Shown here: one piece after another, positions 1-5,628 of the stretch | Numbering within the stretch: the stretch's first letter is position 1 | How the letters are laid out: every line of letters begins with the position of its first letter | Assembly: GCA_946886845.1 (NCBI GenBank) | Contig: CAMPJH010000042.1 | Location: forward strand, 1 to 10,519 | DNA length: 10,519 nucleotides | Source of the DNA: an uncultured Sphingomonas sp. | GTDB lineage: Bacteria > Pseudomonadota > Alphaproteobacteria > Sphingomonadales > Sphingomonadaceae | Direction: 5' to 3' | Notes under the pieces: model-generated | Database searches by the model: none | What the model saw: only the letters and a program-made list of their open reading frames with translations | Told to the model about the DNA's origin: nothing | Translations under genes and position numbers: made by a program

Positions 1-221
1 AAATCGCCGCCCTCGGAATCCGAATCAAGCGCTGGGTGACGCTGCACGGCTTTTCGATCAACGTCGCTCCCGACCTCGCGCATTTCGGTGGGATCGTGCC
101 GTGCGGGATCGCCGATTTCGGCGTCACCAGCCTCGCCGATCAGGGTAAAGAAACCGCAATGTTGCGCGTCGACGCCGCTCTGCGTCGCTCGTTTCACCGG
201 TTTCTCAATGACTTGGGGTAA
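1..221 (+). CDS. lipB: Octanoyltransferase LipB, C-terminal part (5' end outside window)
   Basis: LipB moves the octanoyl group from octanoyl-ACP to lipoyl domains of dehydrogenase complexes, the first step of lipoate attachment in the cytoplasm. The frame is open from base 3 and reads [17 protein letters not shown], then [16 protein letters not shown], the family's C-terminal block. The cysteine in PCGI matches the catalytic Cys (Cys169 in E. coli). The catalytic Lys lies just before IAALG; its codon is split by the window edge (last two bases 'aa', consistent with Lys). About 72 residues are visible, so roughly two thirds of the protein is missing. A GTG at 36 falls inside the conserved block and is not a start. 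The stop is TAA at 219-221. Identity is secure from the motif block. Confidence 0.93.
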   Translation, partial: IAALGIRIKRWVTLHGFSINVAPDLAHFGGIVPCGIADFGVTSLADQGKETAMLRVDAALRRSFHRFLNDLG

Positions 222-224
222 AGG

Positions 225-243
225 CTATCAAGTCTCTTGATGG
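225..243 (+). other. Short hairpin just after lipB
   Basis: ATCAAG (227-232) and CTTGAT (236-241) form a perfect inverted repeat with a 3-base loop, extendable by a G-T and a C-G pair. It begins 3 bases after the lipB stop. No T-run follows, so it is not a convincing intrinsic terminator; it may be a 3'-end stabilising or processing hairpin. The rest of 222-323 shows only the ribosome binding site of the next gene. Confidence 0.35.
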
Positions 244-323
244 TAAGGAGCCGTTCAGATTATGTTGCGCGCGATTTGCGAAGCGGGCGACCGTTGCAGA
301 TCGCAATAAATAGGGAGTTTTGA

Positions 324-551
324 ATGCGTGCTCTTATCCTGGTCGCTGGTGCGGCCCTGGCGGTTTCGGCCTGCAATGGCGGCACTGCCGACAACAATAT
401 GGCTGTCGAGAATCTGACCGCCGAAAATCTCGTGGTCGAGAATGACATGAACGCGATCGACGCGAACATGATGACCGACAACACGATGATGATGAACGAC
501 GTGAATGCGGTCGACACCAACGCGACGGCCGACAACGCGACTAACATGTAA
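324..551 (+). CDS. Small Asn/Met-rich acidic lipoprotein, unknown function
   Basis: A 75-residue predicted lipoprotein. A short basic N-terminus (MR) and hydrophobic stretch lead to a lipobox, Val14-Ser-Ala-Cys17, so the mature protein would be about 59 residues with a lipidated N-terminal Cys. The mature part is low-complexity and acidic: 14 Asn, 8 Met, no Lys, Arg, His or aromatic residue. Glu-Asn pairs recur every five residues (29-30, 34-35, 39-40), and NAID (43-46) and NAVD (61-64) look like a degenerate internal repeat. The ATG has an AGGGAG Shine-Dalgarno about 7 bases upstream. It resembles small hypothetical lipoproteins common in sphingomonads; no function is known to me. It sits in tandem with a similar lipoprotein at 653, but a strong terminator separates them, so they are probably separate transcripts. 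Confidence 0.8.
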   Translation: MRALILVAGAALAVSACNGGTADNNMAVENLTAENLVVENDMNAIDANMMTDNTMMMNDVNAVDTNATADNATNM

Positions 552-555
552 TCGC

Positions 556-584
556 CGGCTCCCTCGTGGAGCCGTTCGATTTTT
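556..584 (+). terminator. First of two tandem hairpins after the small lipoprotein gene
   Basis: CGGCTCC (556-562) pairs with GGAGCCG (568-574) around a 5-base loop and is followed by TTCGATTTTT. It starts 4 bases after the stop codon. The T-run is interrupted, so it is weaker than the hairpin that follows; the two together look like a double terminator. Confidence 0.5.
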
Positions 585-619
585 GAGGCTGCCGGGTTCG
601 CCCGGCAGCCTCTTTTTTT
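585..619 (+). terminator. Strong Rho-independent terminator
   Basis: A perfect 12-bp stem, 585-596 with 601-612, closes on a TTCG tetraloop (597-600) and runs straight into seven T residues (613-619). This is a textbook intrinsic terminator for the lipoprotein gene ending at 551. It isolates that gene from the next lipoprotein, which starts 33 bases further on. Confidence 0.92.
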
Positions 620-652
620 GACTTTCGTTCGCTGCTGATGTGGAGAGGCGCG

Positions 653-898
653 ATGCGCAGACTGATCCTGATCGCCGCTTTGGGCCTGGCCGCTTGCGGC
701 GGCAACGAATCCGCCAACAACGCCGCCGCCGCCGCCGAAGAGGCGACCGCCGCCGATATCGGCCCGGTCAACGATGCCACCGCCATCGACGCCGCGACCG
801 GCGAAGCCGCCAACATGGCGGCCGACGTCAATTACACTCTCAACGAAGAAGCGATGAACGCGGTCGCCAATAACGCCGCCGGCAACAACGCCCTCTAA
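653..898 (+). CDS. Small Ala/Asn-rich acidic lipoprotein, unknown function
   Basis: An 81-residue predicted lipoprotein. MRRLILIAALGLAAC gives a basic N-terminus, a hydrophobic core and a lipobox Leu12-Ala-Ala-Cys15. The mature part is about 67 residues, rich in Ala, Asn, Glu and Asp, with a poly-Ala run and no basic residue. It shares character with the upstream lipoprotein: short sequences like NDATAID here and NDMNAID there, and Asn-Asn pairs. They may be diverged paralogues, but low complexity makes this uncertain. The start at 653 is chosen over the in-frame ATG at 638 because GGAGAGG (642-648) sits 4 bases before it and the lipoprotein signal begins there. It converges on queE with a 4-base gap, and no terminator is visible between them. 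Confidence 0.78.
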   Translation: MRRLILIAALGLAACGGNESANNAAAAAEEATAADIGPVNDATAIDAATGEAANMAADVNYTLNEEAMNAVANNAAGNNAL

Positions 899-902
899 TC
901 GC

Positions 903-1535
903 CTACGGCAGCCCGACGACCTTGTGCGCCTGGAGGCTGAGCCGCCAGCGGGGCCGCTCCATGGCCAAGGCGATTGCCGCCTCGATCGCCGATTCGCGGT
1001 CCGCGCAGTCCATCGGCTGCACCAGGAAATGGTCGAAGTCCCAGCGCTCGAGCTCGGCCGGGTCGATCCCCGGCTGCGGCCAGACCAGTTTCAGCTCGTC
1101 GCCGCGCCGCTGCACGACCTCGGTCCCCGCCTTCGGGCTGACGCAGATCCAGTCGAGCCCGCTGGTGGCCGGTAGCGTCCCGTTCGTTTCGGCCGCGACT
1201 CGGAAGCCGCGCTGGTGCAACGCCTCGAGGAGCTGCGAATCGAGCTGCAGCATCGGCTCGCCGCCGGTGATGACGACCAGCCTGCCGTCCCTGCCCTCGC
1301 CCCAGGCGCTTTCGACAGCATCGGCCAGCGCGTCGGCGCTGGCGAACTTGCCGCCGCCCGGACCGTCGGTGCCGACGAAATCGGTGTCGCAGAAATTGCA
1401 CTGCGCCTCGGCCCGATCAGCCTCGCGCCCCGACCACAGGTTGCACCCGGCAAAGCGCAGGAAGACCGCGCGGCTGCCCGACTGCGCGCCCTCGCCCTGA
1501 AGCGTCAGGAACAGTTCCTTGACGGCGTAGGTCAT
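903..1535 (-). CDS. queE: 7-carboxy-7-deazaguanine synthase QueE (radical SAM)
   Basis: QueE is a cytoplasmic radical-SAM enzyme that rearranges 6-carboxy-tetrahydropterin to 7-carboxy-7-deazaguanine (CDG) in the preQ0/queuosine pathway. The 210-residue protein starts [16 protein letters not shown], the standard family N-terminus that binds substrate. The [4Fe-4S] cysteines are Cys31, Cys46 and Cys49 in the QueE-specific spacing CX14CX2C, which replaces the usual CX3CX2C. A GGEP motif at 91-94 contacts SAM, and the C-terminus HKVVGLP is typical. The ATG at 1535 is chosen over a longer frame because family homology begins there and because it overlaps the queC stop as ATGA, indicating translational coupling. 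queD is not in the window. Confidence 0.95.
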   Translation of the reverse strand: MTYAVKELFLTLQGEGAQSGSRAVFLRFAGCNLWSGREADRAEAQCNFCDTDFVGTDGPGGGKFASADALADAVESAWGEGRDGRLVVITGGEPMLQLDSQLLEALHQRGFRVAAETNGTLPATSGLDWICVSPKAGTEVVQRRGDELKLVWPQPGIDPAELERWDFDHFLVQPMDCADRESAIEAAIALAMERPRWRLSLQAHKVVGLP

Positions 1536-2221
1536 TGCGCCGGCTGCTCCGCATAGCGCGTTGGGTCCGGAAGGCCGGCCTCGGCAAACCCTTTGGCGCG
1601 AAGCCGGCAAGCGTCGCATAGCCCGCAATGGGCCCCGTCCGCGGCGGGATCGTAGCAGCTGTGGCTGAGTCCGGCATCGAGGCCGAGGCGAGCCGCTTCA
1701 CGGGCGATATCGGCCTTGCTCATCGCCAGCAGCGGCGCGTGGACGGTGAACGGATCGCCCTCGACTCCCGCCTTGGTGCCGAGATTGGCCATCCGTTCGA
1801 AAGCGGCGATGAACTCGGGGCGGCAGTCGGGGTAGCCGGAATAATCGAGCGCGTTGACGCCGACGAACAGGTCGCGGGCGCCGGCCGACTCGGCCCAGGC
1901 GAGCGCCAGGCTGAGAAAGACACTGTTGCGGGCCGGCACATAGGTGACCGGAATGTCGCTGCCGACGCCGCCCTTCGGGACGGCCAGGTCGCTGGTCAGT
2001 GCGGAGCCGCCGAACTGGCTGAGGTCGAGCTTCAGCACCTCATGCCGGTCGGCGAGCCGACCGGCGATCGTCCGGGCTGCCTCGAGCTCGATCCGGTGCC
2101 GCTGGCCGTAGTCGACGGTCAGCGCGAGCACCGAATATCCCTGCTCGCGGGCGAGTGCAGCCGTCACCATCGAATCGAGCCCGCCCGACAGGAGCACTAC
2201 CGCTTTTCGTCGATCGGTCAT
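1532..2221 (-). CDS. queC: 7-cyano-7-deazaguanine (preQ0) synthase QueC
   Basis: QueC uses ATP and ammonia to turn CDG into preQ0, the step after QueE. The 229-residue protein has the PP-loop SGGLDS at 12-17 that binds ATP, the downstream TYVPARN block, and a C-terminal zinc site formed by Cys189, Cys199, Cys202 and Cys205. Length is normal for the family. The gene is first of a queC-queE pair joined by a 4-base overlap. The ATG at 2221 lies one base after an 8-bp GC-rich inverted repeat, with no clear Shine-Dalgarno outside it, so expression may be controlled by that structure, or the start may be nearly leaderless. A terminator-like hairpin further upstream separates it from the gene at 2387-2776. 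Confidence 0.96.
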   Translation of the reverse strand: MTDRRKAVVLLSGGLDSMVTAALAREQGYSVLALTVDYGQRHRIELEAARTIAGRLADRHEVLKLDLSQFGGSALTSDLAVPKGGVGSDIPVTYVPARNSVFLSLALAWAESAGARDLFVGVNALDYSGYPDCRPEFIAAFERMANLGTKAGVEGDPFTVHAPLLAMSKADIAREAARLGLDAGLSHSCYDPAADGAHCGLCDACRLRAKGFAEAGLPDPTRYAEQPAQ

Positions 2222-2222
2222 G

Positions 2223-2252
2223 GTCCGCGCGATCTAAGAGCCCTGCGCGGAC
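2223..2252 (-). promoter_or_regulatory. Inverted repeat abutting the queC start codon
   Basis: GTCCGCGC (2252-2245 on the minus strand) pairs perfectly with GCGCGGAC (2230-2223) across a 14-base loop, ending one base before the queC ATG. As RNA it would bury the initiation region. As DNA it could be an operator: a -10-like TTAGAT (minus strand) lies inside the loop and would place transcription start about four bases before the ATG. Both readings are inference; the repeat itself is seen directly. Confidence 0.5.
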
Positions 2253-2288
2253 AAAAGAAGGGCCGCCCATCGCGTGGAGGGGCGGCCC
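2251..2288 (-). terminator. Intrinsic terminator between the DUF3617-like gene and queC
   Basis: GGGCCGCCC and GGGCGGCCC (2260-2268 with 2280-2288) form a 9-bp perfect stem with an 11-base loop. On the minus strand it is followed by TTCTTTTGT. It would end transcripts arriving from 2387-2776, or from a small RNA starting near 2345, before queC. Confidence 0.72.
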
Positions 2289-2345
2289 AGGTAAATCGGG
2301 CCGAAACCCGACTTTGGGAGGAAAGCGTGCCAAATCCGGCACCCG
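2251..2345 (-). ncRNA. Candidate small RNA or structured leader upstream of queC
   Basis: On the minus strand a -10-like TATTAT (2357-2352) is followed by about 95 bases with ordered structure. Hairpin one is GTGCC/GGCAC (2342-2338 with 2331-2327). An unpaired CTTTCCTCCC (2325-2316), complementary to Shine-Dalgarno sequences, comes next. Hairpin two is TCGGG/CCCGA (2311-2307 with 2300-2296), and the terminator at 2288-2251 ends the unit. Hairpins flanking an anti-Shine-Dalgarno stretch with a terminal U-run are a layout known among alphaproteobacterial trans-acting sRNAs. No Rfam family is recognised and the -35 is poor. On the plus strand the same bases look like GGGAGGAAAG before a GTG at 2327, but the frame that follows is antisense to a real gene. 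Confidence 0.33.
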
Positions 2346-2386
2346 GCCTTCATAATAGGAATTGGTTAAACGCCCGCTTAATGGCT

Positions 2387-2776
2387 TCAGCAATTTCCGA
2401 CGCGGCGAGCCTGGATGACATATTTAAACGGCGCGCTGCCCGAGATTCCCTGCGTCTCGATGCGCAGCGATCGCGGCGTGATCGCCGTTACCTCGCTGCG
2501 ACCGAAATCGCCGGCGGAGCATTGGTAGCTGATGACCGCCGAGCTCGCCGAGTCGCGGACGACTTCGCGAGTGCAGCTGGCGCTGCGATGCTCATATTGC
2601 GCCAGCACGGCCGGATTGGCGACGCACAGCTTCGACGCTTGTTCGCCGCTGCGCGAAATTTCCCACATTCCGCCCTCGGCGCGCGCCAGGACTCCGGGCG
2701 GTCCGGCCGCGGCCAGCAACCCGGCGAGCCCGAAGCCCCCGGCGGCGATCAATGCAAGGCGAAAAGCGCGAGTCAC
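2387..2776 (-). CDS. Exported DUF3617-like small protein, unknown function
   Basis: A 129-residue protein. MTRAFRLALIAAGG and the following hydrophobic stretch to about residue 30 form a signal peptide or anchor. The rest begins GGMWEISRSG (35-44), the Gly-x-Trp-Glu opening typical of DUF3617-type exported proteins, and contains Cys51, Cys68, Cys86 and Cys129, which could form two periplasmic disulfides. The function of this family is unknown to me. The GTG at 2776 is chosen because it gives a proper basic N-region and avoids overlapping hslO, which an in-frame ATG at 2860 would do. No Shine-Dalgarno precedes it; a TAGATA element ends 7 bases upstream, so the mRNA may be leaderless. It lies 41 bases after hslO and ends before a terminator. 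Confidence 0.72.
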   Translation of the reverse strand: MTRAFRLALIAAGGFGLAGLLAAAGPPGVLARAEGGMWEISRSGEQASKLCVANPAVLAQYEHRSASCTREVVRDSASSAVISYQCSAGDFGRSEVTAITPRSLRIETQGISGSAPFKYVIQARRVGNC

Positions 2777-2783
2777 GAGCGTA

Positions 2784-2789
2784 TATCTA
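2784..2789 (-). promoter_or_regulatory. Possible -10 element of a leaderless DUF3617-like transcript
   Basis: TAGATA on the minus strand (2789-2784) ends 7 bases before the GTG at 2776, the usual distance from a -10 element to transcription start. A weak -35 candidate, TTCAAC, lies 16 bases further upstream, after the hslO stop. Evidence is positional only. Confidence 0.3.
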
Positions 2790-2817
2790 GCACCGAACGG
2801 CCAATGTTGAACGACTT

Positions 2818-3720
2818 TCAGGATACGTCCTCGAGCGAGATCGGGAAGCTCTGCGAGCAAAAGGCGCAGTCGACCAGGATCAGCCCGTCGTCCCCGACCA
2901 TCGCCTCGCGCTCTTCCGGCGGAAAGCGGGTGATCACCGATCGGACGTAATCTGGGTCGCAGCGGCAGCCGCGGCTGAGCTTCAGCGGATCGAGCGTCCG
3001 AACCTCGGCTTCGTCATGGAACAGCCGCCAGGCGAGGTCGTCGAGGCCGAGCGACGGGTCGGTCAGCTCATCGGCTTTCACCGATCCCGCGAGCACCGCG
3101 ACGTGCGGCCAGTCGGGGTGGTCGAGCCGGGTGTGAAGCCGGTCGCGCCCCTCCTCGCCCTCGGGCAAATGCTGGAACAGCAGCCCGCCGGCGCTCCAGC
3201 CCGTTTCGCGCTTCTCGGCGGCGAGCCGGACGACGCTGGGGATCTGCTCGGACTGGGCGAAGAAGCTCTCGGCGGCGCGGGCCAGGCTCTCGCCCTCGAG
3301 GGGCACGATCCCCTGGTAGCGCTCGTCGATCCCCGGATGGTCGAAGGTGATCGCCAGATAGCCCTTGCCGAACAGCGAGAAGAGCGAAGGGTTGGGGCCG
3401 GCCTCCGCCAGCCGCTCCGGGTCATGCTTCACATAGCCGCGAAGCTCGCCGCCGAGATAATCGCAGACCAGCAGGTCGACGATTCCGGCTTCGGTCTGTG
3501 CCTGGACGGTGATTTGCCCGCCTGGCTCCTTGAGCATGGTGCCGAGCAGAGCGGTCATCACCAAGGCTTCAGCCAGCAGCCGCTCGATCACCGGCGGATA
3601 GCCGTGATTGGCGAGGATCGATTCGAGCACCGGGCCGACCCGGGCCAGCCGTCCGCGGGCGTTGCGCGCCGGGATGGTGACGCCAAGAGCGACGTCGGTG
3701 TTCAGCGCGATTGTCGGCAT
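2818..3720 (-). CDS. hslO: Redox-regulated holdase chaperone Hsp33
   Basis: Hsp33 is a cytoplasmic chaperone kept inactive by zinc; oxidative unfolding releases the zinc, forms disulfides and exposes a client-binding surface. The 300-residue protein shows the family fold and the C-terminal zinc switch, with CRC at 252-254 and CAFC at 285-288 and a 30-residue linker, giving all four ligands. The substrate-binding core includes the GYLAITFDHPG region near the middle. Length is normal. It starts 36 bases after the argD stop; in many alphaproteobacteria argF sits between these genes, and here it does not. A candidate promoter lies in the gap, and no Shine-Dalgarno precedes the ATG, suggesting a leaderless message. 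Confidence 0.95.
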   Translation of the reverse strand: MPTIALNTDVALGVTIPARNARGRLARVGPVLESILANHGYPPVIERLLAEALVMTALLGTMLKEPGGQITVQAQTEAGIVDLLVCDYLGGELRGYVKHDPERLAEAGPNPSLFSLFGKGYLAITFDHPGIDERYQGIVPLEGESLARAAESFFAQSEQIPSVVRLAAEKRETGWSAGGLLFQHLPEGEEGRDRLHTRLDHPDWPHVAVLAGSVKADELTDPSLGLDDLAWRLFHDEAEVRTLDPLKLSRGCRCDPDYVRSVITRFPPEEREAMVGDDGLILVDCAFCSQSFPISLEDVS

Positions 3721-3726
3721 GGAAAC

Positions 3727-3755
3727 TAGATAGGACGCCGCTCCGGCACTCTCAA
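3727..3755 (-). promoter_or_regulatory. Candidate promoter for hslO
   Basis: On the minus strand TTGAGA (3755-3750) is separated by exactly 17 bases from TATCTA (3732-3727), followed by GTTTCC and the hslO ATG. The -35 matches consensus at five of six positions; the -10 is only partial. The placement predicts a transcript starting at or within a base or two of the ATG, consistent with the lack of a ribosome binding site. The -35 begins 2 bases after the argD stop codon. Confidence 0.45.
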
Positions 3756-3756
3756 C

Positions 3757-4947
3757 TCACGCCGCTTCGGCCGGCACCTCATAGTCCGCGGCAGCCGCCG
3801 ACAGCGTCTCGACGAACTCGCGGATATGATGCTCCTCGATATTGAGCGGCGGCAGGATCCGCATGACATTGTCGCCGGCCGCCACTGTCAGCAGCCCGCG
3901 GCCGCGCAGCCAATTGACGAACCTGCGGCTGTCGGTCTTCATCTTGATGCCGAGCATCAGGCCCATCCCGCGAACGCTTTCGAACAGATGGTCGTGGTTG
4001 GGGATCATCTGTTCGAGCGCCGAGCGCAGCCGCTCGCCGGTCTGGCGGACCTGGCTGAGGAACTCCTCGTTGGCGACCACGTCGAACACCGCCTCGCCGG
4101 CGGCCATCGCCAGCGGATTGCCGCCGAAGGTCGATCCGTGGGTGCCGATCACCATGCCCTGCGCCGCGTTCTCGGTGGCAAGGCAGGCGCCCATCGGGAA
4201 GCCGCCGCCGATGCCCTTGGCGGTGGCCAGGATGTCCGGCGTAATCCCGTACTGTTCGTAAGCGTAGAGCGTGCCGGTGCGGCCGACCCCGGACTGCACT
4301 TCGTCGAGCACCAACATCAGGTCATTGGCGTCGGCGAACTCGCGAAGCCCCTGCATGAATTCCATGCTGGCCGGGCGGATCCCGCCTTCGCCCTGGACCG
4401 GCTCGAGCAGGAAGCCGGCGGTATTGTCGTCGACCGCGGCCAATGCCGCGTGGATATTGTCGAACTCGACGACCTTGAAGCCGGGCAGCAGCGGCGCGAA
4501 GCCGTCGCGCAGCTTCTCCTGGTTGGTGGCGCTGATCGTCGCCATCGTCCGCCCGTGGAAGGCGTTGGAGAAAGTGATCAGGTCGTGCTTTTCGGGCCTG
4601 GCCTTGGCGTGATGATAGCGGCGCGCCGTCTTGATCGCGCACTCGACCGCTTCGGCGCCCGAGTTGGTGAAGAACACCGTGTCGGCGAAGGTCAGGTCGA
4701 TGATGCGCTTGGCGAACGCCTCGCCCTGCGGCGAGCCGTAGAGGTTCGAGACGTGCATCAGCTTGGCCGACTGCTCCTGGATCGCCTGCGTCAGATGCGG
4801 GTGGCCGTGGCCGAGCAGGTTGACGGCGATGCCGGCCGCGAAGTCGAGATATCTCTCGCCGTTCTCGCCATAGAGATAGGCCCCTTCGCCCCGGACCGGC
4901 CGCACCTCGCAGCGCGAATAGACGGGCATGAGCGGAGTAATGGCCAT
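3757..4947 (-). CDS. argD: Acetylornithine aminotransferase ArgD
   Basis: ArgD is a PLP-dependent class III aminotransferase of arginine synthesis. It makes N-acetylornithine from the semialdehyde using glutamate, and often doubles as succinyldiaminopimelate aminotransferase for lysine. The 396-residue protein has FTNSGAEA (93-100) for phosphate binding, EPVQGEGG (182-189), LDEVQSG (214-220) holding the PLP-nitrogen Asp, and the Schiff-base Lys244 in ATAKGIGGGFP. Length is standard. The ATG at 4947 has AGGGA about 9 bases upstream; a downstream Met7 is an alternative. An ornithine or GABA aminotransferase is less likely given the strong ArgD-like sequence and the hslO neighbour. The usual argF partner is absent here. 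Confidence 0.93.
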   Translation of the reverse strand: MAITPLMPVYSRCEVRPVRGEGAYLYGENGERYLDFAAGIAVNLLGHGHPHLTQAIQEQSAKLMHVSNLYGSPQGEAFAKRIIDLTFADTVFFTNSGAEAVECAIKTARRYHHAKARPEKHDLITFSNAFHGRTMATISATNQEKLRDGFAPLLPGFKVVEFDNIHAALAAVDDNTAGFLLEPVQGEGGIRPASMEFMQGLREFADANDLMLVLDEVQSGVGRTGTLYAYEQYGITPDILATAKGIGGGFPMGACLATENAAQGMVIGTHGSTFGGNPLAMAAGEAVFDVVANEEFLSQVRQTGERLRSALEQMIPNHDHLFESVRGMGLMLGIKMKTDSRRFVNWLRGRGLLTVAAGDNVMRILPPLNIEEHHIREFVETLSAAAADYEVPAEAA

Positions 4948-5002
4948 CGGCGGCGGTCCCTTTCGAAGTGTGAGTGCGAGCGGCGGCGCCGCCAGACCGC
5001 GC

Positions 5003-5008
5003 TATAGC
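5003..5008 (-). promoter_or_regulatory. Possible -10 element of argD
   Basis: GGCTATAGC on the minus strand contains a TATAGC-type -10 about 55-60 bases upstream of argD, directly after the terminator of the preceding gene. No good -35 lies at the right spacing. Weak support only. Confidence 0.25.
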
Positions 5009-5018
5009 CAGAGGCGCC

Positions 5019-5059
5019 GGAAAAGAAAAAGGGCGCACCGTGGATGTCCCGGCGCGCCC
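5019..5059 (-). terminator. Intrinsic terminator after the Gly/Tyr-repeat protein gene
   Basis: Bases 5031-5040 pair with 5050-5059 (nine pairs with one A/C mismatch) around a 9-base loop. On the minus strand the stem runs into TTTTTCTTTT (5030-5021). It would end the transcript of the gene at 5094-5516 before argD. Confidence 0.8.
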
Positions 5060-5068
5060 TCCTTTTGT

Positions 5069-5090
5069 GCTGCGCACCAATGCGCGCAGC
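5069..5090 (-). other. Second hairpin between stop codon and terminator
   Basis: GCTGCGC (5069-5075) and GCGCAGC (5084-5090) form a 7-bp stem with an 8-base loop, 3 bases after the stop at 5094. It lacks its own T-run and stands just before the terminator at 5019-5059, giving a tandem hairpin 3' end like the one at 556-619. Confidence 0.5.
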
Positions 5091-5093
5091 TTG

Positions 5094-5516
5094 TTACCAG
5101 CGGTGGCTCCAGCGGCGGCCGTCGCGGACGTCCCGGGCGATCTTCTGCTCGAGCCGCGCGACGCGGCGCTCGACGTCGTACATTTCCCGCTGGGTCAGGC
5201 CGCGGCCGTCTCGAGCGTTGCGGAAGAAACGCCGCTCGATCTCGCGCGAGTCGCGCATGAGGTTATTGTGCTCGCTGCGAGTGATCATCCGGTATTGGGC
5301 AAGATGCGCGATCTGGCGCTGGATGCCGTCGATCCGGGCCTTCACGGCGCCCGCGTGGCGATAGTTGTTGTAGCCCTGGCCATAGCCGGGGGCGCCATAG
5401 CCGGGGGCGCCATAGCCGTACGGCGCGGGCTGGCGTGCCCACTGGGCGGAAGCCGGCGTAGCGACAGCGAGAGCCGAAGCTGTGACGGCGAGGGAAATGA
5501 TCATGGTACGCATCAT
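5094..5516 (-). CDS. Secreted Gly/Tyr-repeat protein with basic helical C-terminus, unknown function
   Basis: A 140-residue predicted periplasmic or secreted protein. Residues 1-24 are a clear Sec signal peptide ending Ala-Ser-Ala before Gln25. A short low-complexity segment follows (about 33-55) with repeated Tyr-Gly-Ala-Pro-Gly units ending GYNNY. From about residue 60 the sequence is charged and helical, with many Arg/Glu heptad-like spacings (DGIQRQIAHL, DVERRVARLEQKIAR), suggesting a coiled coil, and it ends in basic RRWSHRW. I recognise no named domain; similar proteins are common hypotheticals in sphingomonads. The start at 5516 is supported by AGGAG 5 bases upstream; the adjacent ATG at 5513 is equally possible. 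It is divergent from the lipoprotein at 5723. Confidence 0.78.
   Translation of the reverse strand: MMRTMIISLAVTASALAVATPASAQWARQPAPYGYGAPGYGAPGYGQGYNNYRHAGAVKARIDGIQRQIAHLAQYRMITRSEHNNLMRDSREIERRFFRNARDGRGLTQREMYDVERRVARLEQKIARDVRDGRRWSHRW
5381..5425. repeat. 15-bp tandem repeat encoding Tyr-Gly-Ala-Pro-Gly
   Basis: Two exact copies of CATAGCCGGGGGCGC (5381-5395 and 5396-5410) are followed by a degenerate third copy beginning CATAGCCG at 5411. The unit is in frame with the minus-strand gene and codes for the five-residue repeat, so copy number can change without a frameshift. Confidence 0.85.
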
Positions 5517-5574
5517 TGGCTCTCCTTTTGAGCGGTTGATGCGAATCACTATGCGTCGGCCTGGCTATTGGAGC

Positions 5575-5628
5575 GCTGAACGATGCTGACAGCCGCCGTT
5601 CAACGTTCGTTACGCCGCCGTTCAGCAT
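5575..5628. repeat. Operator-like repeats in the divergent intergenic region
   Basis: GCCGCCGTTCA occurs at 5592-5602 and again at 5614-5624, a period of 22 bases, about two helical turns. Outside them GCTGAACG (5575-5582) mirrors CGTTCAGC (5619-5626), and ATGCTGA (5583-5589) mirrors TCAGCAT (5622-5628). GTTCGTTAC at 5605-5613 recurs at 5687-5695. The stretch 5517-5722 lies between divergent genes, so a shared regulator site is plausible. No known consensus is recognised. Confidence 0.45.

Noticed and set aside
2251..2345. preQ1 riboswitch upstream of queC
   Set aside because: The location is right, but the compact C-rich loop with A-rich tail of preQ1-I and the layouts of the other classes could not be found; kept only as an unassigned structured region.
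2307..2345. Plus-strand gene starting at GTG 2327 behind a strong GGGAGGAAAG site
   Set aside because: The Shine-Dalgarno-like site is good, but the frame soon runs antisense through a real gene and encodes no recognisable protein; the motif is better explained, if at all, as an anti-Shine-Dalgarno on the other strand.
2387..2860. Longer version of the DUF3617-like gene starting at ATG 2860
   Set aside because: It would overlap hslO by 43 bases and put 28 residues before the signal peptide; the GTG at 2776 gives a normal exported N-terminus.
1628..2950. A 440-codon open frame on the plus strand
   Set aside because: It is antisense to queC, the DUF3617-like gene and the 3' end of hslO, all with recognisable protein motifs; its translation has no domain-like pattern. 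Long antisense frames are expected in high-GC DNA.
3016..3729. A 237-codon open frame on the plus strand opposite hslO
   Set aside because: Shadow of hslO, which has the complete CXC/CXXC zinc switch.
3826..5007. A 393-codon open frame on the plus strand
   Set aside because: Fully antisense to argD, whose PLP-binding residues and length are intact; no motif or ribosome site supports the antisense frame.
5592..5624. LexA (SOS) box of the alphaproteobacterial GTTC-N7-GTTC type
   Set aside because: GTTC motifs are present, but spacings are 3 and 11 bases rather than 7.
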